Shown: positions 1-6,621 of the stretch, piece by piece
Numbering within the stretch: position 1 is the stretch's first letter
Layout of the letters: the number at the start of each line of letters is the position of its first letter
Source of the DNA: Roseburia sp.
GTDB taxonomy: Bacteria > Bacillota > Clostridia > Lachnospirales > Lachnospiraceae
Length of the DNA stretch: 11,850 bases
Assembly: GCA_017626625.1 (NCBI GenBank)
Contig: JAGAIK010000626.1
Span: forward strand, 1-11,850
Reading direction: 5' to 3'
Translations under genes and position numbers: made by a program
The notes under the pieces: generated by a model
Database searches by the model: none
What the model saw: only the letters and a program-made list of their open reading frames with translations
Told to the model about the DNA's origin: nothing

Positions 1-193
1 ACTCCCTGGGCTTTACTGCCTTGCCGATATGGATATCAATATCCTTCTCTAAGGCGCTTGCCACGCTTAAGGATACAATCAGATTTCCCTCGGAGCGCAG
101 CAGCATCTGTGCCGTTTCTTCATTGACGGCCTCAATGGTGCCGCTTCTGGCTTTCCCCTCCGGCGTAACAATCTCATATTTATAATTTGCCAT
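1..193 (-). CDS. pilC: Type IV pilus inner-membrane platform protein PilC (GspF family), N-terminal fragment cut by window edge
   Basis: Only the first 64 codons are visible; the gene runs off the left edge. The protein begins MANYKYEIVTPEGKARSGTI and continues with an A-Q-x-L-L-R-S-E-G-N segment. This is the usual cytoplasmic opening of GspF/PilC proteins: a Y-x-Y start, a 'G-K-x-x-x-G-x-I' turn, then a helix ending before a hydrophobic strand. In the family, PilC is the polytopic platform on which the PilB and PilT ATPases act to assemble or disassemble the pilus. The ATG at 191-193 is preceded by AGGGAGGAG with 8 bases of spacing, and that ribosome site overlaps the pilT stop codon, so translation is probably coupled. 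Its position directly after pilB and pilT supports the call. An F-component of a type II secretion-like system is the only close alternative, and pilT makes the pilus version more likely. Confidence 0.85.
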   Translation of the reverse strand, partial: MANYKYEIVTPEGKARSGTIEAVNEETAQMLLRSEGNLIVSLSVASALEKDIDIHIGKAVKPRE

Positions 194-208
194 CTAAACG
201 ACTCCTCC

Positions 209-1270
209 CTAAAATAGCTTTTCCTGCATCGCCTGGGAATTCTGCGCATATTCCACTGCGCGCTCCCCGTCAATCCTGTGGCGCAGATACAGTTCAAACA
301 GCGCATCGTCCATGGTCTGCATTCCAAGCTTTTTACTGGTCTGTATCATAGAATCAATCTGATGTGTCTGTCCCTCACGCACCAGGTTCTTGATGGCAGG
401 CGTCCCGTGCATGACCTCAAAAGCCGCCACCCTGGATTTTTTATCCATCGTCGGCAGAAGCTGCTGGGAAATAATACACTCTAGCACCGAAGCTAACTGC
501 ACCCGCACCTGTGTCTGCTGATGGGGTGGAAATACGTCGATGATACGGTCAATGGTGGGCGCCGCCCCGATGGTATGGAGGGTGGAGAACACCAGATGAC
601 CTGTCTCCGCCGCCGTGATGGCAGTGGAAATGGTATCTAAGTCACGCATCTCCCCCACCAGAATAATATCCGGGTCCTCACGGAGCGCTGCCCTTAGGGC
701 ATTGGCATAGGACTTGGTATCAAGCCCGATTTCCCTCTGATTCACAATGGCTTTATCATGTCTGTGGAGGTACTCAATGGGGTCCTCTAAGGTAATAATG
801 TGTACGTTCTGTTCCCGGTTGATGATATCTATCAGTGAGGCGAGGGTGGTGGACTTTCCGCTTCCCGTCGGTCCTGTCAACAGCACCATTCCCCTCTTTT
901 TCTCTGTCAGGCGGACTACCGATGCCGGAATACCCAGGCTTTCCGCCGAAGGAATCTCCGATGCCACAAGACGGAGCACCGCCGCATAAGAGCCTCTCTG
1001 TTTAAAGGCATTGACACGGAAACGTCCCACCTGGGGAAGGGTATAGGCAAAATCCACCTCGCCCCGCTCGTTTATCGCACGCTCCTGGTCCGGACCAAGC
1101 ATGGAGGTTACCAACGTCTTTGCCAGTTCCGGCATCACACGCTCCGCTTCTTCCACCTCCACAAGTGTCCCCTGTATCCTGCATTTCGGACGAATCCCTA
1201 CGGTGATATGAAGGTCGGAAGCCCCTTTCTGTTTCGCATATGTCAAAAGATTTTCTATTGTTGTCTCCAT
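209..1270 (-). CDS. pilT: Type IV pilus retraction ATPase PilT
   Basis: This is a hexameric ATPase that powers pilus disassembly and retraction (twitching) from the cytoplasmic face of the inner membrane complex. Counting from the ATG at 1268-1270 (353 residues), a PAS-like N-terminal domain with the typical 'ASDLHITVG' opening fills about residues 1-115. Next come Walker A GPTGSGKST at 133-141, an Asp box (TLEDPIEYLH) at 160-169, Walker B DIILVGE at 201-207 and a His box (HLVFSTLH) at 225-232. Near the end, AIKNLVRE (292-299) matches the AIRNLxRE signature that separates PilT from PilB. Length is typical. Two ATGs are adjacent (1271-1273 and 1268-1270). The AGGGAG ribosome site lies only 2 bases from the first but 5 from the second, so the second is preferred. 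It follows pilB by a few bases and precedes pilC. Confidence 0.95.
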   Translation of the reverse strand: METTIENLLTYAKQKGASDLHITVGIRPKCRIQGTLVEVEEAERVMPELAKTLVTSMLGPDQERAINERGEVDFAYTLPQVGRFRVNAFKQRGSYAAVLRLVASEIPSAESLGIPASVVRLTEKKRGMVLLTGPTGSGKSTTLASLIDIINREQNVHIITLEDPIEYLHRHDKAIVNQREIGLDTKSYANALRAALREDPDIILVGEMRDLDTISTAITAAETGHLVFSTLHTIGAAPTIDRIIDVFPPHQQTQVRVQLASVLECIISQQLLPTMDKKSRVAAFEVMHGTPAIKNLVREGQTHQIDSMIQTSKKLGMQTMDDALFELYLRHRIDGERAVEYAQNSQAMQEKLF

Positions 1271-1279
1271 CATTTCTCC

Positions 1280-3004
1280 CTACTCTTCGTACGTAATACG
1301 TTTCAATTCGTCCATCGTGGTAATTCCCTCTAAGACATACTGGGTAATTCCCTTTCTAAGCGTTACCATGCCTTCCTCTAAGGCAATCTTCTCTATCACA
1401 TCCGCCGATTCTCCCCGGTTGATGGCACGCTTTAACGTCGGTGTCACAGGCATGACCTCATAGACGCCCTGCCGCCCGAAATACCCGGTTCCGTTGCACT
1501 TTAAGCACTCTCTACGGTTCGCCTGGCGAATCATCACAGGCTCCTCTTTCTCCCCAATCCCTAACAGTTCCTTCTCATACTCGTCCGCTTCCCGCAGGGT
1601 ACTGCACACCGGGCAGGCGCACCGCACCAGACGCTGGGCGATAACTCCCACGACAGAATCTGCTATCAGGTAATTTTCCACACCCATATCTGCCAGACGG
1701 GTAATGGTGCCCGCGGCGCTGTTGGTATGCAGCGTGCTCACCACCAGATGTCCCGTGATAGACGCCTTCACTGCAATCTCCGCCGTCTCCTGGTCACGAA
1801 TTTCCCCAATCATAATGATATCCGGGTCCTGACGCAAAATGGAACGCAGTGCACTGGCAAAATTAAGACCCGCTTTTTCATTCACCTGAACCTGGTTGAT
1901 TCCATCAATATTTGCTTCCACGGGGTCTTCTACAGTTATAATATTCGTACCCTCGTCATTTAATTCGCTAAGAGCGGTATAAAGTGTCGTTGATTTTCCG
2001 CTTCCTGTGGGTCCCGTTACCAGTATCATGCCGTTGGGGTGGCTTAAAATCTTATCAAAACGCTCTAAGGTATCCGGCGTAAAGCCCAGCTCTTTTTTAT
2101 CCTTTGTCAGCCCCTTCTTCTGGGTGAGACGCATTACCACCTTTTCCCCATAAACGGTGGGCAGCAGGGAAACACGGATATCGTATTCCGTCCGATCCAC
2201 AATGGCGGTTGCCCTGCCGTCCTGGGGCTTTCTCTTTTCCGAAATATCCAGTCCGCTGATAATTTTAATTCGGGCAACCATCGCCGGGTGGATGCTGATG
2301 TCATGGAGCATTTCCTGCTCTAGCACGCCGTCCACACGGAAACGGATGCGCAGCTTCGTCTCAAAAGGCTCAATATGGATATCGCTGGCTCTCTTATGTA
2401 CTGCCTGCTCAATAATCTGCCTCACTAACCTTACAATGGGCGCCTGGTCTAAGGTCTTGTCATTTTCCTCCGCCGCTGCACGCTCCTGCCAGGTGCTCTC
2501 CCGCTCTCTGGTAAATTCCTCCGCCACACGCAGCGCCTCCGCATTGCCGTAGTAACGGTCGATGGTTGCCGCCACGTCCTTTTCCGTAGTGACATAAACC
2601 TGCACCTGAAATCCGGTAATCACCGCAATGTCATCCATGGCACGGATGTCTAAGGGGTCGCTCATGGCTAATTTCAGCACTCCGGGATTTTTCTCGGAAA
2701 AGCCAAAGGGGATGGCGCTGTATTTTCTCCACACCGACTCATCCGCTAACTTTATCACCTCGTCCTCAATCCGCACCCTGGATAAATGCGTGCTCTCATA
2801 CCCCAACTGACTGCAGAGTGCATGGACAATCTGGCGGTCTGTGAGATATCCCATGTCAATCAGGACATTTCCCAACTTCTCTCCGCCCTTTTTGCTGTGC
2901 TGCTGCTCTAATGCCTTCTCTATCTCTTCCGGTGAAATGACACCTGCCTCTAACAGCAATTCACCTAACCTTTTTTTTCTGCTGCGGCTTGTGTTTCCTT
3001 CCAT
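1280..3004 (-). CDS. pilB: Type IV pilus extension ATPase PilB (GspE/PilB family) with N-terminal MshEN domain
   Basis: This cytoplasmic hexameric ATPase drives pilus polymerisation through PilC. The protein has 574 residues, as expected. Two tandem MshEN-type motifs open it: RLGELLLEAG at 12-21 and KLGNVLIDMG at 43-52, each followed by a helix. In the family, such motifs bind cyclic di-GMP. The ATPase core has Walker A GPTGSGKST at 331-339, an Asp box (TVEDPVE) at 357-363, Walker B DIIMIGE at 395-401 and a His box (HLVVSTLHT) at 419-427. Two CxxC pairs (C464/C467 and C500/C503) form the zinc-binding C-domain found in PilB/GspE but absent from PilT. The ATG at 3002-3004 has GGGAG seven bases upstream. 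It is the first gene of the pilB-pilT-pilC run. The upstream 160 bases are very A/T-rich, and I see no clear consensus promoter there. Confidence 0.95.
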   Translation of the reverse strand: MEGNTSRSRKKRLGELLLEAGVISPEEIEKALEQQHSKKGGEKLGNVLIDMGYLTDRQIVHALCSQLGYESTHLSRVRIEDEVIKLADESVWRKYSAIPFGFSEKNPGVLKLAMSDPLDIRAMDDIAVITGFQVQVYVTTEKDVAATIDRYYGNAEALRVAEEFTRERESTWQERAAAEENDKTLDQAPIVRLVRQIIEQAVHKRASDIHIEPFETKLRIRFRVDGVLEQEMLHDISIHPAMVARIKIISGLDISEKRKPQDGRATAIVDRTEYDIRVSLLPTVYGEKVVMRLTQKKGLTKDKKELGFTPDTLERFDKILSHPNGMILVTGPTGSGKSTTLYTALSELNDEGTNIITVEDPVEANIDGINQVQVNEKAGLNFASALRSILRQDPDIIMIGEIRDQETAEIAVKASITGHLVVSTLHTNSAAGTITRLADMGVENYLIADSVVGVIAQRLVRCACPVCSTLREADEYEKELLGIGEKEEPVMIRQANRRECLKCNGTGYFGRQGVYEVMPVTPTLKRAINRGESADVIEKIALEEGMVTLRKGITQYVLEGITTMDELKRITYEE

Positions 3005-3163
3005 AGTTTCACTCCCAAATATCGTACGATTTTCCTATTTCTCTAACAACCCTACCATATTAGTCATTGATTTTCAACTACTTTTTATACAAAATTAACC
3101 TTAAAACTATAGAATTTTATCTATTTTTTCAATTTTCGTATATTTTCGTCAATAACTGTCTAT
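3005..3163 (-). other. A/T-rich leader upstream of pilB, promoter presumed but not identifiable
   Basis: This spacer lies between the ABC transporter terminator and pilB and must hold the pilus operon promoter if that terminator works. It is rich in A and T runs, with several partial matches to -35 and -10 boxes (for example TTGAAA on the minus strand near 3070-3075), none with a convincing partner. I looked for the conserved cores of cyclic di-GMP riboswitches, which precede pilus genes in some clostridia, and did not find them. Confidence 0.3.
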
Positions 3164-3209
3164 AAAGAAAGACTACAAAATAAGTCGCCTGATTTTATAG
3201 TCTTTCTTT
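3164..3209 (-). terminator. Intrinsic terminator after the ABC transporter gene
   Basis: Arms at 3164-3181 and 3192-3209 pair over 17 base pairs with one mismatch, around a 10-base loop. Read on the minus strand, the 3' arm ends in TTTCTTT rather than a pure T run. It begins 10 bases after the ABC gene stop and separates that gene from the pilus operon. The strong stem with a weak tail suggests termination that may be partial. Confidence 0.7.
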
Positions 3210-3219
3210 CCCATATTTT

Positions 3220-5025
3220 TTAACTCTGTATCATTTTCATGCGGTAAAATTCACCCTTCAACTCCATCAGCTCCTCAAAGGTACCATATTCCACGCAGTG
3301 TCCGTCGGCAATCACCGCTATTTTATCCGCATCCCGGATAGTGGAAAGACGGTGCGCCACAATAAAGGTGGTTCTGCCCTCGGTAAGATTTCCCAATGCC
3401 TCCTGTATCAGTTTCTCGGAAATGCTGTCTAACGCCGAAGTCGCCTCGTCAAGGACAATCACCTTTGGTTTCCTTATCAGGGCGCGGGCGATGGCAATCC
3501 GCTGTCTCTGCCCGCCGGAAAGCTTGCCCCCGTGTTCGCCCACCAGAGTGTCTAAGCCCTGGGGCAGACTTTCAATTAAATCCGTCAGGTTCGCCGCCCG
3601 GATTACCTCGTTTAATTCCTCCTCCGTCACATTTTCACTGCCATAAGTAATATTTTCCCGGATGCTGCCGGAGAACAATATGGAGGTCTGGGGCACCACC
3701 GCTAAATGCTTCCGGTAGGTCCGCAAATCAATCTCTCTCATATCGTTGCCGTCTAAGAGTACCCTTCCGCCCTCAGACAGGTGAAAGCCGATGACCAGAT
3801 TCAGCACCGTGGATTTTCCTGCGCCGGACTCTCCCACCAGGGCGATGGTCTCCCCCTGTTTTACGTGGAGATTCAGATGGTTTAACACCTGCACGTCATT
3901 GTTTTTATAATGGAAGGAAACGTCCTCAAAATCAAAATTTCCCACCACTTCCGTCAGTTGCTTTTTCCCGTCATTTTCCTCCACTTCCTCCGAGAGCAGA
4001 ACTTCCCCGATAGAATTCACCGATTCGATGCCCTTGGTGATGGTGGGAAGCAGGGTCACAATGGCGGAAACCTGGTTTACCACTGTGGCAAAATAGCTCT
4101 GGTACAGCGTAATATCTCCCGCCATAATTCTTCCCTTCAACGCCAGATACCCGGTAAAGGCAAGGCAGATGACCTGAAAGACCTGGAAAATCGCCCAGCC
4201 CACCGAGCCAAACAGCGCCTGCACCAAATCCAGCTTATAGCCCTTTTCCGCCACCGCAAAGAGCTGCCCGCTCATCTTCTGGACTTCCTCGTCCTCCAGG
4301 GCGTGGGCTCTGGTGACCGGCACTAACTCCACCATCTCCATCACCCGTGCCGAGGTTTCCTCCATCTCCTTACGGAACTCATTGTTGCGGGTCCGCATGG
4401 CAGTACGGAAGGACACCATGGTAATCGCTGCCACCGGGGCGGTCAGCAGGAAAAATACAAAAACGATTTTACTCTTTGACGCTGTCACCACCAGTGCCAC
4501 GCCGATATTTAAGGCAATATTTAAAATGCTTAAAAACATCTGGGTGGACAGCGTTTCCACCGCCTCCACGTCACGCATGATTTTAGACTGCAGCCGCCCG
4601 GACTGGGTTTCCACGTGGTAAGAAATGGAAAGCTGCTGTAATTTCCGTATCAATGCCTTCCGAAGCCCCGTCTCCGCATAGCGGGTGGCAAGACTTTTAT
4701 AGGAGGTGTACAGGTAATTCGACGGAATGTTGATGCCAATCAGCGCAATTTCCAAGACAGAATAGAACACAATGTTCCGCACGGTATCGGGATTTCCGAT
4801 GGTGACATCATTGATGATATTTGCTGTGATAATGGGCAGTACCCAGACACAGGCATGTTTGACAAAGAAACAGACCACCGCCATGACAAATTTGTGATAA
4901 TTTCCTTTATATAAGGAAATTAAAATCCGCATGGGATGCCCCTGATGCCTCCGATAGCACTCAATAAACCAGCTTTCTGTGTCTATCTGCTTTTTCGGAG
5001 CTGTTTTTTTCTCAAAACTATTCAT
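3220..5025 (-). CDS. ABC exporter, fused transmembrane-ATPase half-transporter (ABCB/MsbA-like)
   Basis: This 601-residue half-transporter probably works as a homodimer in the cytoplasmic membrane. Residues about 45-335 carry hydrophobic segments (near 48-68, 85-105, 165-182, 186-205, 275-297 and 312-330) matching the six-helix exporter fold. The ATPase domain starts near 362: Walker A GESGAGKST at 398-406, Q-loop Q446, signature LSGGQ at 502-506, Walker B VIVLDE at 522-527, and switch histidine H558 in AHRLST. All catalytic residues are present. No C39 peptidase domain precedes the membrane domain, so it is not a peptide-processing bacteriocin exporter. Substrate cannot be read from sequence; drugs, lipids or peptides are all possible. 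The start has AGAGG ten bases upstream. It stands alone, with its own terminator and a candidate promoter, and is not part of the pilus operon. Confidence 0.9.
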   Translation of the reverse strand: MNSFEKKTAPKKQIDTESWFIECYRRHQGHPMRILISLYKGNYHKFVMAVVCFFVKHACVWVLPIITANIINDVTIGNPDTVRNIVFYSVLEIALIGINIPSNYLYTSYKSLATRYAETGLRKALIRKLQQLSISYHVETQSGRLQSKIMRDVEAVETLSTQMFLSILNIALNIGVALVVTASKSKIVFVFFLLTAPVAAITMVSFRTAMRTRNNEFRKEMEETSARVMEMVELVPVTRAHALEDEEVQKMSGQLFAVAEKGYKLDLVQALFGSVGWAIFQVFQVICLAFTGYLALKGRIMAGDITLYQSYFATVVNQVSAIVTLLPTITKGIESVNSIGEVLLSEEVEENDGKKQLTEVVGNFDFEDVSFHYKNNDVQVLNHLNLHVKQGETIALVGESGAGKSTVLNLVIGFHLSEGGRVLLDGNDMREIDLRTYRKHLAVVPQTSILFSGSIRENITYGSENVTEEELNEVIRAANLTDLIESLPQGLDTLVGEHGGKLSGGQRQRIAIARALIRKPKVIVLDEATSALDSISEKLIQEALGNLTEGRTTFIVAHRLSTIRDADKIAVIADGHCVEYGTFEELMELKGEFYRMKMIQS

Positions 5026-5124
5026 GATTCCAAAACCTCTATTCTTCTATCACCTTTTTTGCCGCCGTCCGCTCTCTGCACTTATTCCGGCAGCTACTTC
5101 TCTTACCGTGCAGACAACAGCCTT
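5026..5124 (-). promoter_or_regulatory. Structured 5' leader of the ABC transporter gene (candidate)
   Basis: If transcription starts just downstream of the extended -10 at 5131-5139, the mRNA has a leader of about 100 bases. On the minus strand it contains TCTGCAC and, further on, GTGCAGA, a 7-base inverted repeat. An interleaved pair, GCTGCCG and CGGCGGC, can also form (one G-U), followed by a run of six A. The pairs interlock, so they are either alternatives or a pseudoknot. It matches no leader class I recognise. The reading is tentative. Confidence 0.25.
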
Positions 5125-5130
5125 TTCTTC

Positions 5131-5139
5131 ATATTAGCA
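5131..5139 (-). promoter_or_regulatory. Extended -10 promoter element for the ABC transporter gene
   Basis: Read on the minus strand, the site is TGCTAATAT, a TGn extension plus TAATAT, one base from the TATAAT consensus. No good -35 lies 17 bases upstream (CTGTTT), which is common for extended -10 promoters. It is the best promoter candidate between the upstream terminator and the ABC gene. Confidence 0.45.
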
Positions 5140-5158
5140 CAACTCAAAGAAAAAAACA

Positions 5159-5254
5159 GCCCTCTTTTCGCAACGGAAATGAATGCCAAAATGGGCAAGC
5201 CCTCTTCCGTTTCCCAGGAATCAAAAAAAGAGAGCATTCTCATGCCCTCTTCCG
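5159..5254. repeat. Three spaced copies of GCCCTCTT(T)TCCG-like motif, with a hairpin
   Basis: GCCCTCTTCCG occurs at 5199-5209 and 5244-5254, and a variant GCCCTCTTTTCG at 5159-5170, so the copies start 40 and 45 bases apart. The right copy forms one arm of the terminator at 5223-5250. The middle one lies within an inverted repeat (AACGGAA 5172-5178 with TTCCGTT 5205-5211) that also holds a small GGGC/GCCC hairpin. The left copy is followed, on the minus strand, by seven T. This may be a tandem or back-up terminator array, or spaced protein sites just upstream of the ABC promoter. Confidence 0.4.
5223..5250 (-). terminator. Intrinsic terminator of the DUF2085 operon
   Basis: Read on the minus strand, AGAGGGCAT and ATGCTCTCT pair over nine bases with one G-U, enclosing a four-base loop (GAGA), and seven T follow. 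It begins 19 bases after the DUF2085 stop. This is a textbook Rho-independent terminator. Confidence 0.9.
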
Positions 5255-5269
5255 AATTACGCTGTGTAT

Positions 5270-5677
5270 TCAGGTAATACTTTTCATCAATCTGTCTATC
5301 CTCTCCGGCTCTGCTACAAAAAGCTTCAGAAAACTTCCTGCAATCCAGACGCAGGTCCGGTGGAAATAAATGAGAAAGAAGATAAACGCCACGCCGAATA
5401 CCATTCCCGTTATAAGTCTTCTGATATTTCCGCTCTCATAGGGCGTCAACAACTGTAAAAAGCCGTCAAACACCATCGGAACCATCAACAGAAGCACATA
5501 CCGAAACTCCGGTACTCCCCCAAAAATTGCAATGGGTATTCCCGCTATCATGCCGATAAGCTCCCCGGTACACCGGGCACAGATGGGAAACTGCTTTCCA
5601 CGGAAGAAAAAGGAACGGTCCGCTCTTGCATGGCAGCCGAACATAATCTGTAAGAATCTTCCGGCTTTGGCGCCAAT
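5270..5677 (-). CDS. DUF2085 family membrane protein, apparent ATT start
   Basis: The conserved DUF2085 signature is present: a C-H pair followed by 'RADRSFF' and then 'F-P-I-C-A-R-C-T-G'. Counting from the chosen start, C15, H16, C33 and C36 could form a metal site. Three or four hydrophobic segments follow (about residues 40-57, 61-77 and 92-125). The family's function is unknown to me. No ATG, GTG or TTG with a ribosome site exists upstream of the signature. GGAGG at 5686-5690 lies 8 bases before the ATT codon at 5675-5677, giving a protein of 135 residues. A TTG at 5717-5719 would give 149 residues but has no ribosome site and overlaps the upstream gene by 41 bases. The ATG at 5642-5644 is badly spaced and too close to the signature. 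The gene starts one base after the stop of the 78-residue gene, so coupled translation is likely. Confidence 0.8.
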   Translation of the reverse strand: MGAKAGRFLQIMFGCHARADRSFFFRGKQFPICARCTGELIGMIAGIPIAIFGGVPEFRYVLLLMVPMVFDGFLQLLTPYESGNIRRLITGMVFGVAFIFFLIYFHRTCVWIAGSFLKLFVAEPERIDRLMKSIT

Positions 5678-5678
5678 C

Positions 5679-5915
5679 TTAGAAACCTCCAAGATATGCA
5701 GCCCCCAGTCCGAATACAATCATAATGATATAATAAATTACACATACAACTACACCTACGATTGCACCGATACCTGCAGCTTTTGCTGTTTTGGGTTTGT
5801 TATCTTTCCATACTAAGAAAAGAATTAAACCAACTAATGGGATACAGCAGCCTAACAGTCCCCATAAGAATCCACCCTTGTCATTTGTGTTTGTCATGTT
5901 TGTATTGTTATCCAT
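5679..5915 (-). CDS. Small two-helix membrane protein, function unknown
   Basis: This 78-residue protein has an Asn/Thr-rich hydrophilic start (MDNNTNMTNTND), then a hydrophobic segment at about 16-35 (G-F-L-W-G-L-L-G-C-C-I-P-L-V-G) ending in L-V-W-K-D. A basic loop 'KPKTAKAAG' follows, then a second hydrophobic segment at about 46-74. That layout is seen in many small Firmicute membrane proteins that sometimes carry a zinc ribbon in front; here there is none. The ATG has AGGAG nine bases upstream. It is the first gene of a two-gene operon with the DUF2085 gene, behind a clear promoter. The function is unknown. Confidence 0.8.
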   Translation of the reverse strand: MDNNTNMTNTNDKGGFLWGLLGCCIPLVGLILFLVWKDNKPKTAKAAGIGAIVGVVVCVIYYIIMIVFGLGAAYLGGF

Positions 5916-5983
5916 TTCACTTCACTCCTGTTTTTTTATAAATTGTTTATAAAGTTTATATTTTTTTAACGCGCTAAATTGGT

Positions 5984-5998
5984 ATTAGTGTAACTAAT
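5984..5998. promoter_or_regulatory. Operator-like palindrome over the -10 box
   Basis: ATTAGTGTAACTAAT is a perfect 6-base inverted repeat with a 3-base centre. It covers the whole -10 hexamer of the promoter for the small membrane-protein operon, where a bound dimeric repressor would block RNA polymerase. The regulator is not identifiable here. Confidence 0.45.
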
Positions 5999-6015
5999 TT
6001 CCTAGTTTTTGTCAA
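5987..6015 (-). promoter_or_regulatory. SigA-type promoter for the small membrane protein / DUF2085 operon
   Basis: On the minus strand, a perfect -35 TTGACA (6010-6015) is followed after exactly 17 bases by TACACT (5987-5992), which matches TATAAT at four of six positions. The predicted transcript begins near 5980 and has a leader of about 65 bases before the ATG at 5915. Confidence 0.8.
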
Positions 6016-6066
6016 CAACTTTTTTGTTTGATTGTCAAAATTGTTAATTTTTTTCTTTGGCGCACG

Positions 6067-6106
6067 AAAAAAAAAGACGGCGCCTCCCTTCGGAGAGACA
6101 CCGTCT
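6067..6106 (-). terminator. Intrinsic terminator downstream of the cotJC-like gene
   Basis: Read on the minus strand, AGACGGTG and CGCCGTCT form an 8-base stem (one G-U), topped by a C/T-rich against G/A-rich stretch that can extend it. A run of nine T follows. It lies about 57 bases past the cotJC stop and isolates that gene from the next operon. A separate 7-base inverted repeat (CAGAAAC/GTTTCTG, 6158-6179) spans the cotJC stop codon itself but has no T run. Confidence 0.9.
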
Positions 6107-6163
6107 CTTTTCGTTGTGTGCCATATGATATTGCAGCTTGTAAACAGCCGGAAGTGACAGAAA

Positions 6164-6595
6164 CTAATTTTGGTTTCTGCCGCAGCCCGGGTCAAATTCC
6201 GGATTGCACATATAGAAATTTTTGCTGTCAAGCTCATCCTGAACCATGCGCAGACCTTCGCCGAAACGCTGGAAATGCACGACTTCACGCTGACGCAGGA
6301 AACGGATGGGGTCACAGACCTCCGGATCCTTGACTAAGCGCAGGATATTGTCGTAGGTACTTCTTGCTTTCTGCTCTGCTGCCATGTCCTCCACCAAATC
6401 GGTGATGATGTCGCCCTTCACCTGGAACTCACAGGAATTGAAAGGAATGCCTCCCGCCGCCTGGGGCCAGATACCGACGGTGTGGTCCACATAGTAGGGT
6501 GCGAAACCTGCCGCCTCTAATTCCTCGGCGCTTAAGCCTCTGGTGAGCTGGCGGACGATGGTGGCGACCATTTCCATGTGGGCTAATTCATTCAA
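6164..6595 (-). pseudogene. cotJC: CotJC-like spore-coat manganese catalase, 5'-truncated
   Basis: Manganese catalases of the CotJC type are four-helix di-manganese proteins of about 190-210 residues, placed in the inner spore coat. Here only about 143 C-terminal residues are encoded. They begin inside the second metal helix (N-E-L-A-H-M-E-M, E3 and H6), then show Y-Y-V-D-H at 34-38, E-D-M-A-A-E-Q-K-A-R at 69-78 and R-E-V-V-H-F-Q-R-F at 103-111. The first helix with its glutamate ligand is missing, so the product should not form the active site. The only start codon near the break is TTG at 6593-6595, without a ribosome site. The frame is open upstream only to a TAG near 6649, through sequence unlike the family. 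It ends in an unusual Cys-containing tail. The break coincides with the mobile-element edge. Whether it is dead or reassembled by excision is unknown. Confidence 0.85.
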
Positions 6596-6621
6596 ACATC
6601 TGTGATAGCAATGATTTGTTT
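6590..6621. other. Junction between cotJC and mobile element (candidate attachment site)
   Basis: Clear cotJC homology begins, on the minus strand, at GAATTAGCCCAC (reading E-L-A-H). The 30 or so bases before it are A/T-rich, and the polyvalent gene's stop lies at 6622-6624. A weak inverted repeat (AAACA 6594-6598, TGTTT 6617-6621) is present. One frame across this stretch reads K-Q-I-I-A-I-T-D-V, which resembles the family's 'T-D-I-G' turn before E-L-A-H. The exact crossover therefore cannot be fixed. Confidence 0.4.

Noticed and set aside
747..989. Plus-strand open frames opposite pilT, pilB and the ABC gene (also 2157-2552, 3910-4326)
   Set aside because: They lie wholly within strongly supported minus-strand genes, lack ribosome sites and encode no recognisable domain.
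3005..3163. Cyclic di-GMP riboswitch upstream of pilB
   Set aside because: The A/T-rich leader lacks the conserved cores of either known class, so the idea rests only on analogy with other clostridia.
3220..5025. ABC protein as a bacteriocin-processing exporter
   Set aside because: There is no N-terminal C39 peptidase domain and no precursor peptide gene next to it.
6158..6179. CAGAAAC/GTTTCTG inverted repeat as the cotJC terminator
   Set aside because: It spans the stop codon and has no T run; the true terminator is the stronger hairpin at 6067-6106.
5974..6333. Open frames on both strands across the cotJC terminator region
   Set aside because: They run through a clear terminator, promoter and the cotJC coding region. 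Their proteins are low-complexity and have no ribosome site.
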